Below the pieces are notes generated by a model, which ran no database searches, was not told where the DNA came from, and saw only the letters and a list, made by a program, of their open reading frames with translations. From assembly GCA_036826295.1 (NCBI GenBank), contig DAISWO010000002.1, forward strand, positions 62,001 to 126,000: DNA of 64,000 nucleotides. Direction: 5' to 3'. Of the stretch, positions 32,902 to 40,522 are shown in pieces (position 1 is the stretch's first letter; each line of letters opens with the position of its first letter). Source of the DNA: DAISWO01 sp036826295 (lineage in GTDB: Bacteria > Patescibacteriota > Saccharimonadia > Saccharimonadales > JAGQNJ01). A program made the translations under genes and the position numbers.

Positions 32902-33279
32902 ATGAATACAGAGTCAAACCAATTAGAAAGTTACGTTAATCAGCAGTTTGACCAAGGAATATCAGAATCAGAAGTTCGTCAAAATCTATTGCAAAAAGGT
33001 TGGGATAAAATAACAGTGGATAAAGCTATTGAATATGCAGTAGATTCTCGTCAATCAAAAAAATCATCACATAATTCAAAAGTTAAAAATGGGATTTTTT
33101 GGATTTTATCACCATTTATTTTTCTATTAATTGTTATCATTTTGAACATAATATCCCGATTTTCAGGAATTGATTCGACAATAATTGACGTTATATCTCT
33201 TATGGCGGGGATAACCGGAATAATTCTCATATTTGTGGGTCCAATTATCGGGATATTAAAGTTGTCAAAACATAATTAA
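32902..33279 (+). CDS. Small membrane protein with N-terminal helical domain
   Basis: 125 residues. First 45 residues are a charged helical domain (SYVNQQFDQGISESEVRQNL) similar in pattern to short SHOCT-like modules; then two membrane spans (about 67-89 and 97-120). No enzyme motif. Function unknown. Confidence 0.55.
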   Translation: MNTESNQLESYVNQQFDQGISESEVRQNLLQKGWDKITVDKAIEYAVDSRQSKKSSHNSKVKNGIFWILSPFIFLLIVIILNIISRFSGIDSTIIDVISLMAGITGIILIFVGPIIGILKLSKHN

Positions 33280-33352
33280 ACTCTTTCTCTAACTTTGAAA
33301 ACAGTGCTAAACCAATAATATGGATGTCCATGAATCAAAGTAGATATTTTGT

Positions 33353-33358
33353 TAATAT
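33353..33358 (+). promoter_or_regulatory. Extended -10, leaderless start of the 33365 gene
   Basis: TG (33350-33351), one base, TAATAT (33353-33358), ending 6 bases before the ATG. Confidence 0.55.
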
Positions 33359-33364
33359 AGTAAT

Positions 33365-33547
33365 ATGATTTGTCCGAAATGCAATAAGCCAATGGGAAAT
33401 GTACGCTCAGAAATTACCAACAACCTCAAATCAGGCAAAAACTATAAAGAATACGATAAAACAACTTACGAATGTAAAACAGATGACATCTGGCTTACAA
33501 CAGAAACCCCAATCACTAAAAAGTCTACCGAGAAGTTATCGAAATAG
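33365..33547 (+). CDS. Small putative zinc-ribbon protein
   Basis: 60 residues beginning MICPKCNKPMG, with a third Cys in YECKTDD; only three Cys, so a complete four-Cys ribbon is not present. Charged, soluble. An extended -10 box ends 6 bases before its ATG. Function unknown. Confidence 0.5.
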   Translation: MICPKCNKPMGNVRSEITNNLKSGKNYKEYDKTTYECKTDDIWLTTETPITKKSTEKLSK

Positions 33548-33592
33548 TTCTGATTTTTTGTAGAACAGAGTGTCACGGGCATGAACCTTAAG

Positions 33593-33601
33593 TGATACAA
33601 T
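33593..33601 (+). promoter_or_regulatory. Extended -10, leaderless start of the 33609 gene and tRNA-Thr(GGT)
   Basis: TGATACAAT; TACAAT ends 7 bases before ATG 33609. No other promoter is seen before tRNA-Thr(GGT), so the mRNA and tRNA may share this transcript. Confidence 0.6.
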
Positions 33602-33608
33602 TAATTCT

Positions 33609-33803
33609 ATGGAACGAATTTCGATCCACAAAACGCAACTAGATGTTGGGCCTGAGGTAAAGTTCGACACTTTATTGCTCGTTGAACCCACAGAGCGTGC
33701 TATTGATGCGTTCGAAAGACGTGAGGCTGAAATTATCGCACAAGAAGCACCAGACCCACGCATACACCATTGCATTGGTGATCTAGTACTTATGCCGACA
33801 TAG
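33609..33803 (+). CDS. Small unknown protein overlapping tRNA-Thr
   Basis: 64 residues, soluble, helical (TERAIDAFERREAEIIAQEA). Extended -10 ends 7 bases before ATG, so leaderless. Its stop TAG (33801-33803) is bases 8-10 of tRNA-Thr(GGT), meaning RNase P processing of the tRNA would remove the stop codon from the message. Unknown function. Confidence 0.5.
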   Translation: MERISIHKTQLDVGPEVKFDTLLLVEPTERAIDAFERREAEIIAQEAPDPRIHHCIGDLVLMPT

Positions 33804-33868
33804 CTCAGGGGTAGAGCGCATCCATGGTAAGGATGAGGTCCTGGGTTCAAATCCCAGTGTCGGCTCCA
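33794..33868 (+). tRNA. tRNA-Thr (anticodon GGT)
   Basis: 75 nt: acceptor GCCGACA with TGTCGGC, D-arm GCTC-GAGC, anticodon arm CATCC-ATGGTAA-GGATG (GGT), T-arm CTGGG-TTCAAAT-CCCAG, discriminator T and encoded CCA. Confidence 0.96.
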
Positions 33869-33901
33869 AAAATACTACTTGAAATAACTATTCTAATCTG
33901 T

Positions 33902-33907
33902 TAATCT
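33902..33907 (+). promoter_or_regulatory. Extended -10, leaderless start of rpmG
   Basis: TGTTAATCT: TG at 33899-33900 and TAATCT at 33902-33907, ending 7 bases before the rpmG ATG. Confidence 0.55.
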
Positions 33908-33914
33908 ATATTTC

Positions 33915-34121
33915 ATGGCTAAAAAAACCGGTAAACGAAAAACTATAGGACTTGTAAGCGAACTTTCAGGTCATCGTCATTATTACACTGACAAGAATCA
34001 ACAAAATACTCCAGACAAATTGAGCCTAAGAAAATACGATCCAGTTGCCCGAAAACACGCACTTTATACAGAGACAAAGAAGAGCTTGGGCCGTAACGAA
34101 GTTAAGCCTCGTAAAAAATAG
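33915..34121 (+). CDS. rpmG: 50S ribosomal protein L33 (zinc-free form)
   Basis: 68 residues. MAKKTGKRKTIGLVSELSGHRHYYTDKN, then PDKLSLRKYDPVARKHALYTETK align with L33. None of the four Cys of zinc-binding L33 are present. About 12 residues longer than usual. Predicted leaderless. Located alone after tRNA-Thr(GGT), away from the main ribosomal operons. Confidence 0.88.
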   Translation: MAKKTGKRKTIGLVSELSGHRHYYTDKNQQNTPDKLSLRKYDPVARKHALYTETKKSLGRNEVKPRKK

Positions 34122-34138
34122 TTATCCACAACCCCCTC

Positions 34139-34298
34139 TTGACACTCAAAATAGGTCTTGTATGCTGGTCTTTGTGTCTTTTGTCAGTGAGAGTGGAACG
34201 CTGTATTTAAGCCCTGGACACACAAATATATAATAGAAAATCATTTCTAAAATAAAAATAACCTAAAAACAAAAGGGCAACAATTAAGAGGAGGTGTT
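34139..34298 (+). promoter_or_regulatory. Promoter and leader of the Rpf-like gene
   Basis: TTGACA (34139-34144), 16-base spacer, TATGCT (34161-34166). The leader of about 125 nt contains TTTGTGTC that can pair with GACACACAAA across 34170-34229, enclosing CAGTG/CGCTG; some actinobacterial rpf genes have riboswitch-type leaders, but I cannot match this one to a known class. AAGAGGAGGTG before ATG is a very strong ribosome binding site. Confidence 0.5.
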
Positions 34299-34913
34299 AT
34301 GCGAAAAATCGCACTACTAGCGATGCTAGTATTAAGTGTACTATTTATTAGTACTACAACGGGTTCAGCACATGCTGAAACAGTTAAAAAAGTGAGTAAA
34401 AGTAAGCAAAAAATCGTAACAGTAATGAGTGGAGACTCATTAGCTAAAATTGCTACCAAGCACAAATCTACATACAAGCGGATTTTTGATGCTAATAAAA
34501 AGATCAAAAGCCCAGATTTAATTTTTCCGGGCCAAAAACTACGAATACCTAAGAAATCAGAGAAACTTAAATCTAGGACTACAGCTCCAGTTGTCGCTGC
34601 ACCTTCGGTTAGCGCACAGCCTGTCGCACCAGCTACTCCACAGCCTGCGCCAGCCCCAGCAAACTTTGCCCCCGGAAATAGTGTCTGGGATCAGTTAGCG
34701 GCCTGTGAATCAGGTGGAAACTGGGCTATAAATACTGGAAACGGTTATTACGGTGGCCTGCAGTTCTCGCTATCTAGTTGGAGAGGCGTTGGTGGCAGCG
34801 GATACCCACATCAAGCTAGCAAAGCCGAACAGATCAAACGCGCCGAAATATTACGTGGAAGCGGTGGATGGGGCCATTGGCCAGCGTGTTCCGCAAAACT
34901 CGGTCTTATTTAA
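34299..34913 (+). CDS. Secreted LysM plus Rpf-like peptidoglycan lytic protein
   Basis: 204 residues. Signal peptide 1-26 (cleavage likely after AHA), LysM peptidoglycan-binding domain about 39-84, Pro/Ala linker 92-125, and a C-terminal resuscitation-promoting-factor domain 128-204 with catalytic E137 in LAACESGGNW and the flanking C136/C197 pair that forms the family's disulfide. Rpf domains resemble lysozyme and cleave glycan strands; they are typical of Actinobacteria, the known hosts of cultured Saccharibacteria. It could remodel the cell's own wall or act on the host's; inference. Confidence 0.9.
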   Translation: MRKIALLAMLVLSVLFISTTTGSAHAETVKKVSKSKQKIVTVMSGDSLAKIATKHKSTYKRIFDANKKIKSPDLIFPGQKLRIPKKSEKLKSRTTAPVVAAPSVSAQPVAPATPQPAPAPANFAPGNSVWDQLAACESGGNWAINTGNGYYGGLQFSLSSWRGVGGSGYPHQASKAEQIKRAEILRGSGGWGHWPACSAKLGLI

Positions 34914-34935
34914 AACAATTTAACAATTCTAGCCT

Positions 34936-34968
34936 AACAATAGCCTCATATATTGAGGCTATTGTTTT
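34936..34968 (+). terminator. Strong terminator after the Rpf-like gene
   Basis: Perfect 13-bp stem AACAATAGCCTCA (34936-34948) with TGAGGCTATTGTT (34954-34966), TATAT loop, T/A-rich flanks, so it can serve both this gene and the convergent minus-strand gene. Confidence 0.9.
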
Positions 34969-34990
34969 ATAGGAACATATAGTACGTTTA

Positions 34991-35473
34991 TTATATGTCG
35001 TATTCTTCTTGGCTTATAATCGCTGTACGTTTCTTCTTATACACCTGCTCAATATCGAATAAATCTTGCCATCTTAGAAACTGAGATATTGGCAAATCAA
35101 CGCTAACCGTACCTGATTCACGCAGCTCTAATACCGGAGTCAGATCAGGATGGATGAACGTATTTAGTGTATTTGTATAGGATTCTGAAGCGCTCTCTAA
35201 CCCATCCCTATTGATAAAGAACCCCGAAACGACGCTTCCGATTGCATTAAAGTCATAAGAAACAGCTACTAAGGCATCTCCAGAATGGGATCCACGAGAT
35301 GGAAATTCGACTATACTTCGGAAGACCACATTCATTGAATGATCACCATAAGGGTTAACTAACTGATCGCCTTCAGGAAATACAATTGTATCGGCAGCTC
35401 TGTCTGGTCGCGGAAACCTAGTATCATCATTTGGTTGAAAACTAAATGTAAACGGGATTGATTCAGATATCAT
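34991..35473 (-). CDS. Unknown protein
   Basis: 160 residues, soluble, beta-rich appearance (PFTFSFQPNDDTRFPRP, then DALVAVSYDFNAIGSVV). Not recognised. On the minus strand TATAAT (35485-35480) ends 6 bases before the ATG, so the gene is probably leaderless. Convergent with the Rpf-like gene across a shared terminator. Confidence 0.6.
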   Translation of the reverse strand: MISESIPFTFSFQPNDDTRFPRPDRAADTIVFPEGDQLVNPYGDHSMNVVFRSIVEFPSRGSHSGDALVAVSYDFNAIGSVVSGFFINRDGLESASESYTNTLNTFIHPDLTPVLELRESGTVSVDLPISQFLRWQDLFDIEQVYKKKRTAIISQEEYDI

Positions 35474-35543
35474 AGGTATATTATACTGCAGAATAAAGTA
35501 TTATGCAATAGTCCGAGCTCGAATAACTGATAACTTGAATAAA

Positions 35544-35620
35544 TGGCAGGGGTGGAGGGACTTGAACCCGCGACCTTCGGTTTTGGAGACCGACGCTCTA
35601 GCCAGCTGAGCTACACCCCT
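35544..35620 (-). tRNA. tRNA-Trp (anticodon CCA)
   Basis: 77 nt on the minus strand: acceptor AGGGGTG with CACCCCT, D-arm GCTC-GAGC, anticodon loop CTCCAAA (CCA) on stem TCGGT-ACCGA, T-arm GCGGG-TTCAAGT-CCCTC, discriminator G and encoded CCA. Confidence 0.95.
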
Positions 35621-35747
35621 ATACGGCTAATTGATAATTAAAGGTTCAAGTCCGACTTGGTCACATTCTGCGACCCCGAAACTTTCATACTCTAAGCATA
35701 GCTTATAATCTGAAAGATTTCCTTGCGAAATGCCACAGGCATTTCTC
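35621..35747. other. Spacer between tRNA-Trp and its truncated copy
   Basis: 127 bases without a gene. Contains GGTTCAAGTCC (35643-35653), a T-loop-like string in the opposite orientation to tRNA-Trp, and inverted repeats (AAATGCC with GGCATTT, 35728-35744; CTTTCA/TGAAAG near 35682-35716). Looks like rearranged tRNA-derived sequence. Confidence 0.4.
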
Positions 35748-35803
35748 ACCCGCGACCTTCGGTTCTAGCGACCGACGTTTCACACCAACTGAGCTACACC
35801 CCT
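35748..35803 (-). pseudogene. Truncated tRNA-Trp-like copy, anticodon CTA
   Basis: About 56 nt matching the 5' three quarters of tRNA-Trp (same acceptor strand, anticodon stem TCGGT-ACCGA) and then diverging at the T-stem. Anticodon loop is CGCTAGA, so CCA has become CTA (would read UAG), but position 33 is G, the D-stem no longer pairs, and no 3' half follows. A decayed duplicate, upstream of the real gene on the same strand; both are preceded by GTAT. Confidence 0.75.
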
Positions 35804-35933
35804 ATACCTAGTAACTATTTAGATACCAGTTAATAATACAATACGTTATCTGTTATGTCACTTGAGCTTTTTATCTATTAATATCTAATGAACACAAATC
35901 AATCTTTAGCATTTAACCAAAGTCCAACTCTGT
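35804..35933. other. Intergenic promoter region
   Basis: 130 bases, AT-rich, no credible gene. Holds divergent promoters: toward the tRNA-Trp locus on the minus strand (AT-rich, not resolved) and TGTTATACAAT at 35931-35941 toward the kinase gene. Confidence 0.4.
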
Positions 35934-35949
35934 TATACAATAGATGCAC

Positions 35950-36600
35950 ATGTCAAAAATTCCATTAAAGAAACCCGTACTCATCACACTATTTGGCTTC
36001 CCAGGTTCTGGCAAAACATATTTTGCAAAAAACCTAACCAACTATATACAGGCCGTACATATCAGTACCGATAAGCTTCGAAACGAGCTGTTTACTCGTC
36101 CAAGATTCGACAAAGAAGAAAATAGCGTAGTAAGTCATCTTGCTCAATATATGTGTGAGGAATTTTTATCAGCTGGTGTCAGCGTAATATATGACGGCAA
36201 ATGCGATAGACTTTCAAAGCGCCTAGCTTTAAGAGAAATAGCAAAAAAACATAAAGCTGTATATACACTAATTTGGTTTCAGATAGACAAGGACTCAGCG
36301 TTTGCGAGAATGAAAAATCGCGATAAAAGAAGAACTGAAGATAAGTACTCTCGAGATTTCACAAAAGAAGAATTTGGCAAGTTTATAAGTAGTGTACAGA
36401 ATCCAAAACCAGAAGAAGATTATCTAGTTTTAAGCGGCAAACACTCGCCTAATATGCAACGTAGCGCTCTAGTAAGACGACTGTTCGAAAGAGGAGTCAT
36501 ATCTGCCGATTACGTACCTTCAAACGTTACAAAGCCTGGCATGGTAAACCTTGTACCAGGACGAGTTGACGAAAGCCGCAGAAATATTTCAATCCGCTAG
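35950..36600 (+). CDS. P-loop kinase of the AAA_33/zeta type
   Basis: 216 residues. Walker A GFPGSGKT near residue 16, STDKLRNEL (the D-x-R/K-x-x-L lid-type motif), VIYDGKCDRLSKRLALREIA and MKNRDKRRTEDK typical of polynucleotide-kinase or zeta-toxin-like small kinases. Substrate unknown. Start at 35950 rather than 35944 because the -10 box (TATACA 35934-35939) would place the transcript start after 35944. Followed by YgjP-type gene 5 bases later. Confidence 0.75.
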   Translation: MSKIPLKKPVLITLFGFPGSGKTYFAKNLTNYIQAVHISTDKLRNELFTRPRFDKEENSVVSHLAQYMCEEFLSAGVSVIYDGKCDRLSKRLALREIAKKHKAVYTLIWFQIDKDSAFARMKNRDKRRTEDKYSRDFTKEEFGKFISSVQNPKPEEDYLVLSGKHSPNMQRSALVRRLFERGVISADYVPSNVTKPGMVNLVPGRVDESRRNISIR

Positions 36601-36605
36601 AACCT

Positions 36606-37304
36606 ATGTCAAAAACAACAATTAATATCCCTGATATTGGCGACGTAGATTTTGTTAAAAACCCTCGGGCAAAAAATATTAGAATCCATATTAATGGCAG
36701 TAGAGTTAAGGTAACATACCCCCGTTACGTTTCCCGTACTCTAGCTCGGTCTTATGTAGTATCAAAAAAAACGTGGATCAATAATCATAAATCACAAATT
36801 CATGTCTTTCACAGCGGTGATCTTATAGGGAAACAGCACAAACTAGTGCTTGAGACATCAAATATCACAAAAATATCTTCAAAAGTGACCAACAATACAC
36901 TTCATATTAATGTTCCGATGGGTGTCGATCCGTACTCGGCATCCGTACAAACAAAGATTCATTCAAAAATTGAAAAGATTCTAAAAACTGAGAGTGAAGA
37001 TCTAGTCACAGATAGGCTAAAGGATATTTCATTTGAGAACAACATCGACTATAGGTCGATCAATTATAAAAAGCTTACAAGGCGTTGGGGTAGCTGCGAC
37101 AACAAAAAGAACATAATCCTAAATCTTTATCTGGTGCAATTACCATGGGACCTAATCAACTACGTAATAGTTCACGAGCTAGCTCACACTATAGAGCTTA
37201 ACCATAGCCCGAAATTCTGGAATATCGTAGAATCAATAATCCCAGATTATAAAAAATTAAAAACCCAGCTCAATAAACATTCCCCAGAAGCATACGTTTT
37301 CTAA
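36606..37304 (+). CDS. YgjP-type (DUF45/M48-like) metal-dependent hydrolase
   Basis: 232 residues. H190-E191-x-x-H194 in IVHELAHTIELNHSPKFW with RRWGSCDNKKNIILN shortly before it; this RWGSC...HELxH...HxxxFW order is the YgjP/SprT-like signature. Probable zinc peptidase or hydrolase of unknown substrate. Cotranscribed with the kinase. Confidence 0.85.
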   Translation: MSKTTINIPDIGDVDFVKNPRAKNIRIHINGSRVKVTYPRYVSRTLARSYVVSKKTWINNHKSQIHVFHSGDLIGKQHKLVLETSNITKISSKVTNNTLHINVPMGVDPYSASVQTKIHSKIEKILKTESEDLVTDRLKDISFENNIDYRSINYKKLTRRWGSCDNKKNIILNLYLVQLPWDLINYVIVHELAHTIELNHSPKFWNIVESIIPDYKKLKTQLNKHSPEAYVF

Positions 37305-37339
37305 AACCAATAAGCACAAACAATTACTAAATAATATGC

Positions 37340-37345
37340 GATAAT
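37340..37345 (+). promoter_or_regulatory. -10 box of the histidine kinase gene
   Basis: GATAAT ending 8 bases before ATG 37354; predicted leaderless transcript. Confidence 0.45.
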
Positions 37346-37353
37346 ACGACTAC

Positions 37354-38478
37354 ATGGGCGAAGAACCAACAAAACAACCTACCAAACCACAAGCTGCTGA
37401 TCATGAAAGGCTAACTAGCCTTATCAATAGTATGGGCGACGGAGTTATTGCTATCGACCAAAATCAGAAAATCATTCTTTATAACGGCGCTGCACTAAAT
37501 ATATTAGATAAAAACACTGCCATTCAAAATAGTTTTCTCTCGAGCGTTTTGACAATTATCGATAAAAATAAGCAACCAGTTGATATTGCGACTATTATTA
37601 ATAACACAAAGACTGCATATTTTAATCGCGATTACTTACTGCTCTACCCAGACAAAAGCACGATCAATCTATACCTGAGTATTGCGCCCGTAAGGTTAGG
37701 TTATGGTCAATCTGATACAGGCGGTTACGTAGTACTGCTCCGCGATATAACCCGTGAAAAATCATTAGAAGAAGAACGGGACGAGTTTATCAGCGTTGTT
37801 AGCCATGAACTTCGTACACCAATTGCAATTACCGAAGGTAATATTGGAAACGCCCAAATGATAGCAGAAAAAACTGGCGATATGGCGCAAATAAAAGAAG
37901 CGCTTAGACAGGCTCACGATCAAGTACTTTTTTTGGGTGATATGATTAATGATTTATCCACTCTGTCTAGAGCCGAGCGGGGAAAATTGAACGTTGAGGT
38001 CGAAGCGATAAATGTACACGATCTAATCTTAGATTTGGTTCATAACTATACATCGGATGCAGAAAAAAAGGGAATCACTATCAAGACACAGATCGACCCA
38101 AGCCTAGAATTATTATATTCGAGCAAACTCTACGTTAGAGAAATCCTACAAAACTTTGTAACAAACGCTATAAAATACACCGAAGAAGGGTATGTACAGA
38201 TCGAGGTCCAACGAAGCGAAAAAAGCGTAATTTTCAAGATAACTGATACGGGTATCGGTATCGGCAAGGCAGACAAAGAAAAATTATTCGACAAATTCTT
38301 CCGATCCGAGGACTATAGAACACGAAAGAATAGCGGTACAGGTCTTGGGCTTTACGTAACAATGAAGTTGGCTACCTTAATACACGCAAAAATTTCTGTA
38401 GATAGCGAGTTAGACAAAGGCTCTACTTTTAAAATCTCTATACCGAATCTACAAAAGCCCATTGTAAAGGAAAAATGA
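37354..38478 (+). CDS. Soluble PAS-domain sensor histidine kinase
   Basis: 374 residues without membrane spans. PAS domain about 20-135 (MGDGVIAIDQNQKIILYNGA), HisKA dimerisation domain with phospho-acceptor H151 in SVVSHELRTPIAI, and HATPase domain with N box (NFVTNAIKYTEEG), G1 (DTGIGIG) and G2 (GTGLGLYV). No response regulator gene is adjacent, so it is an orphan here. Cytoplasmic location suggests an internal signal. Predicted leaderless. Confidence 0.92.
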   Translation: MGEEPTKQPTKPQAADHERLTSLINSMGDGVIAIDQNQKIILYNGAALNILDKNTAIQNSFLSSVLTIIDKNKQPVDIATIINNTKTAYFNRDYLLLYPDKSTINLYLSIAPVRLGYGQSDTGGYVVLLRDITREKSLEEERDEFISVVSHELRTPIAITEGNIGNAQMIAEKTGDMAQIKEALRQAHDQVLFLGDMINDLSTLSRAERGKLNVEVEAINVHDLILDLVHNYTSDAEKKGITIKTQIDPSLELLYSSKLYVREILQNFVTNAIKYTEEGYVQIEVQRSEKSVIFKITDTGIGIGKADKEKLFDKFFRSEDYRTRKNSGTGLGLYVTMKLATLIHAKISVDSELDKGSTFKISIPNLQKPIVKEK

Positions 38479-38544
38479 CTGTGGTAGTATTGACATAGAC
38501 AGCACATACTATAGATGTATGTGTTTTTTAATTAGGAGGATCGA

Positions 38545-38940
38545 TTGAGTAAAGAAAAATCCAAAAACGTCAAGTCACAGTCATTACGGCAGAACATCGA
38601 AAGTAATGCTGGATCAAGTAAAAAGAATAGGCGTTTAAAAACTGGGGCGAGTACTGTTTCGAAACCTCTTAAAAAGGTTATTGGCAAAGGTAAAAACGAA
38701 TATCACATCCCGTTGCCAGATAACAAAGCTGGACGAATTCTAGGCAAACGAGTTCGGATTTTTCCTAAATACTTTCGTGATAGTTGGGCTGAGTTAAGGC
38801 AAGTTGTCTGGCCAGACAGAAAGCAAACCATCAAGCTAACAACAGCTGTAATTGTTTTTGCCCTTGTTTTCGGTGTTGCAGTAGCAATAGTTGATTACGG
38901 GCTTGATAAATTATTTAGAATATTAATATTGGAGAAATAA
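38545..38940 (+). CDS. secE: Protein translocase subunit SecE
   Basis: 131 residues. Basic N-terminal half (about 70 residues, longer than usual) followed by the SecE core FRDSWAELRQVVWPDRKQTIKL and one membrane span. Starts with TTG at 38545, chosen because AGGAGG (38535-38540) is properly spaced. The TAA overlaps nusG ATG, the conserved secE-nusG order. A TTGACA lies upstream (about 38490) but its -10 is poorly spaced. Confidence 0.93.
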   Translation: MSKEKSKNVKSQSLRQNIESNAGSSKKNRRLKTGASTVSKPLKKVIGKGKNEYHIPLPDNKAGRILGKRVRIFPKYFRDSWAELRQVVWPDRKQTIKLTTAVIVFALVFGVAVAIVDYGLDKLFRILILEK

Positions 38941-39482
38941 TGACAAAAAGATACGACACAACAAAACAATGGTACGCAATCCACACTTATAGTGGATATG
39001 AAGAGAAGGTAGCTGAGAGCATTCGACAGCGCGCCGACAGTCTAGATATGAAAGACAAGATCTTTCAGATTCTGGTACCAAAAGAAAAGATGATCGAAGT
39101 AAAAAACGGCAAACGTAAAGTAGTAGAAAAACGAATCTTTCAAGGTTACTGCTTGGTCGAAATGAAGCTGACAGAAGATGCTTGGTATATTGTGCGAAAC
39201 ACCCCTAACGTTACAGGCTTTGTTGGCACGGGTACTGAACCAACGCCAGTGTCATACGAAGAAATAGAAAAAATCATGAAGCGAATGGGACGAGAAGAGC
39301 CAAAGCACAAAATTGACTTTAAAGTTGGGGAAGTCGTAAACATTATCGATGGCCCTTTCAAAGGTTTTGATGGAGCAATTAACGAGATTGACGTACAAAA
39401 AGGCAAACTAAAGGTGCTCGTGAACATGTTTGGTCGTGAAACTCCAGTAGAATTAGACTCGTTGCAAGTAAAACGCGTATAG
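38940..39482 (+). CDS. nusG: Transcription termination/antitermination factor NusG
   Basis: 180 residues. NGN domain (WYAIHTYSGYEEKVAESI, FQGYCLVEMKLTEDAWYIVRNTPNVTGFVG) and a C-terminal KOW domain (VGEVVNIIDGPFKGFDGAI). Couples RNA polymerase to the ribosome, of interest here because several leaders look like coupled attenuators. Precedes rplK as usual. Confidence 0.97.
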   Translation: MTKRYDTTKQWYAIHTYSGYEEKVAESIRQRADSLDMKDKIFQILVPKEKMIEVKNGKRKVVEKRIFQGYCLVEMKLTEDAWYIVRNTPNVTGFVGTGTEPTPVSYEEIEKIMKRMGREEPKHKIDFKVGEVVNIIDGPFKGFDGAINEIDVQKGKLKVLVNMFGRETPVELDSLQVKRV

Positions 39483-39568
39483 ACAACAGGGGTAATCTAT
39501 AGTAGTATGTATCAGTTACGCACGATAACTGCATGCTTCAGCAGTATTATGCAAATAAGGAGATAAAA

Positions 39569-39991
39569 GTGGCTAAAAAAGTTACAGCAAATTTAAAGAT
39601 GAAAATACCTGCCGGTAAAGCTAGCGCTGGACCCCCAGTTGGTTCAACTCTTGGTCAATACGGTGTTAATATGATGGATTTTGTGACACCGTTTAACGAG
39701 CAAACACGTGAGTTAAAGGGTACGGTTACAGCACATATTCAGATTTATGATGATAGGAGTATGGATTTTAGAGTTGTCGCCGAACCTACAGATGATCTAA
39801 TTCGACAAAAACTGGGTATCGACAAGGGTAGTGGTAAGCCAAATACCGAGAAAATCAGCAAAAAACTATCTGATGCACAACTTACTGAAATAGCAGAAAT
39901 TAAAGCAAACGACATGAACACTGATGATATAGAAGCCGTTAAAAAAATGGTAGCGGGCACAGCCAGAAGCATGGGCGTGGAGATAGGATAG
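39569..39991 (+). CDS. rplK: 50S ribosomal protein L11
   Basis: 140 residues. KMKIPAGKASAGPPVGSTLGQYGVNMM and the C-terminal GTARSMGVEI are L11 signatures. Start at GTG 39569 with AAGGAGA upstream; an in-frame ATG at 39533 has no ribosome binding site. The leader 39483-39568 contains CAGTTA-CGCACGA-TAACTG. Confidence 0.96.
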   Translation: MAKKVTANLKMKIPAGKASAGPPVGSTLGQYGVNMMDFVTPFNEQTRELKGTVTAHIQIYDDRSMDFRVVAEPTDDLIRQKLGIDKGSGKPNTEKISKKLSDAQLTEIAEIKANDMNTDDIEAVKKMVAGTARSMGVEIG

Positions 39992-39995
39992 CAAT

Positions 39996-40409
39996 ATGAG
40001 TGGAAACTTTGATTTTTCAAAAGGAACTAGTCGATTCGAAAGTCGAGTAGCAGAAGGTGAAGGTGATAATACAGGAGATGTTTCTTGGTGGGGATCATTG
40101 TCACATAGTGAGGTTACGGAAGCTGCTCAGGATATTTGGCGCGCCGGACACGCTTCATGGGGCGTAACCGGTAATCCTATCGACCTTTCGAATTTCTCAA
40201 GGTTAGCAGACTCTTTTTTAGACGATAGATGGAGCCTACACGCATTGCACCTTGTAAGCAGGATTAATCTTAAGACTGCACACCAAGCTTATGAAACTGC
40301 GCTAGAAGATAGAATAGATGAACTTGAACGCGTAGTTAGTATGGTGGATACAGGAATATCGGCAATAATCGATAAGTTCAAGCATGACCAATTTGTTGAT
40401 CAAACATAG
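39996..40409 (+). CDS. Unknown protein inserted between rplK and rplA
   Basis: 137 residues, acidic, ending in a helical/coiled segment (ALEDRIDELERVVSMVDTGI). Contains Trp-rich VSWWGSLSHSEVTEAAQDIW. No family recognised. rplK and rplA are almost always adjacent, so this is another lineage-specific insertion. GGATAG precedes the ATG, weak ribosome binding. Confidence 0.6.
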   Translation: MSGNFDFSKGTSRFESRVAEGEGDNTGDVSWWGSLSHSEVTEAAQDIWRAGHASWGVTGNPIDLSNFSRLADSFLDDRWSLHALHLVSRINLKTAHQAYETALEDRIDELERVVSMVDTGISAIIDKFKHDQFVDQT

Positions 40410-40444
40410 CGTATAAAACATTTAATTTGTGGGAGGTTATAAAA

Positions 40445-40522
40445 ATGCCGATTGAACCACGAGAGGAGCTAAAATGGCAGAAGCCAAAAAAACAACAAAA
40501 AAGACACCAGAACAAGAAGTAG
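40445..40522 (+). CDS. 25-codon ORF overlapping the rplA start
   Basis: Starts ATG 40445 with a strong GGGAGG at 40430-40435 and runs out of frame into rplA, ending at TAG 40520-40522. rplA's own AGAGGAG (40462-40468) lies within it. It could be a translated upstream frame affecting rplA expression, or simply an accident of two close ribosome binding sites. Confidence 0.3.
   Translation: MPIEPREELKWQKPKKQQKRHQNKK

Noticed and set aside
35889..35974. 27-codon frame upstream of and overlapping the 35950 kinase gene
   Set aside because: It spans the kinase promoter, has no amino-acid bias and no terminator downstream.
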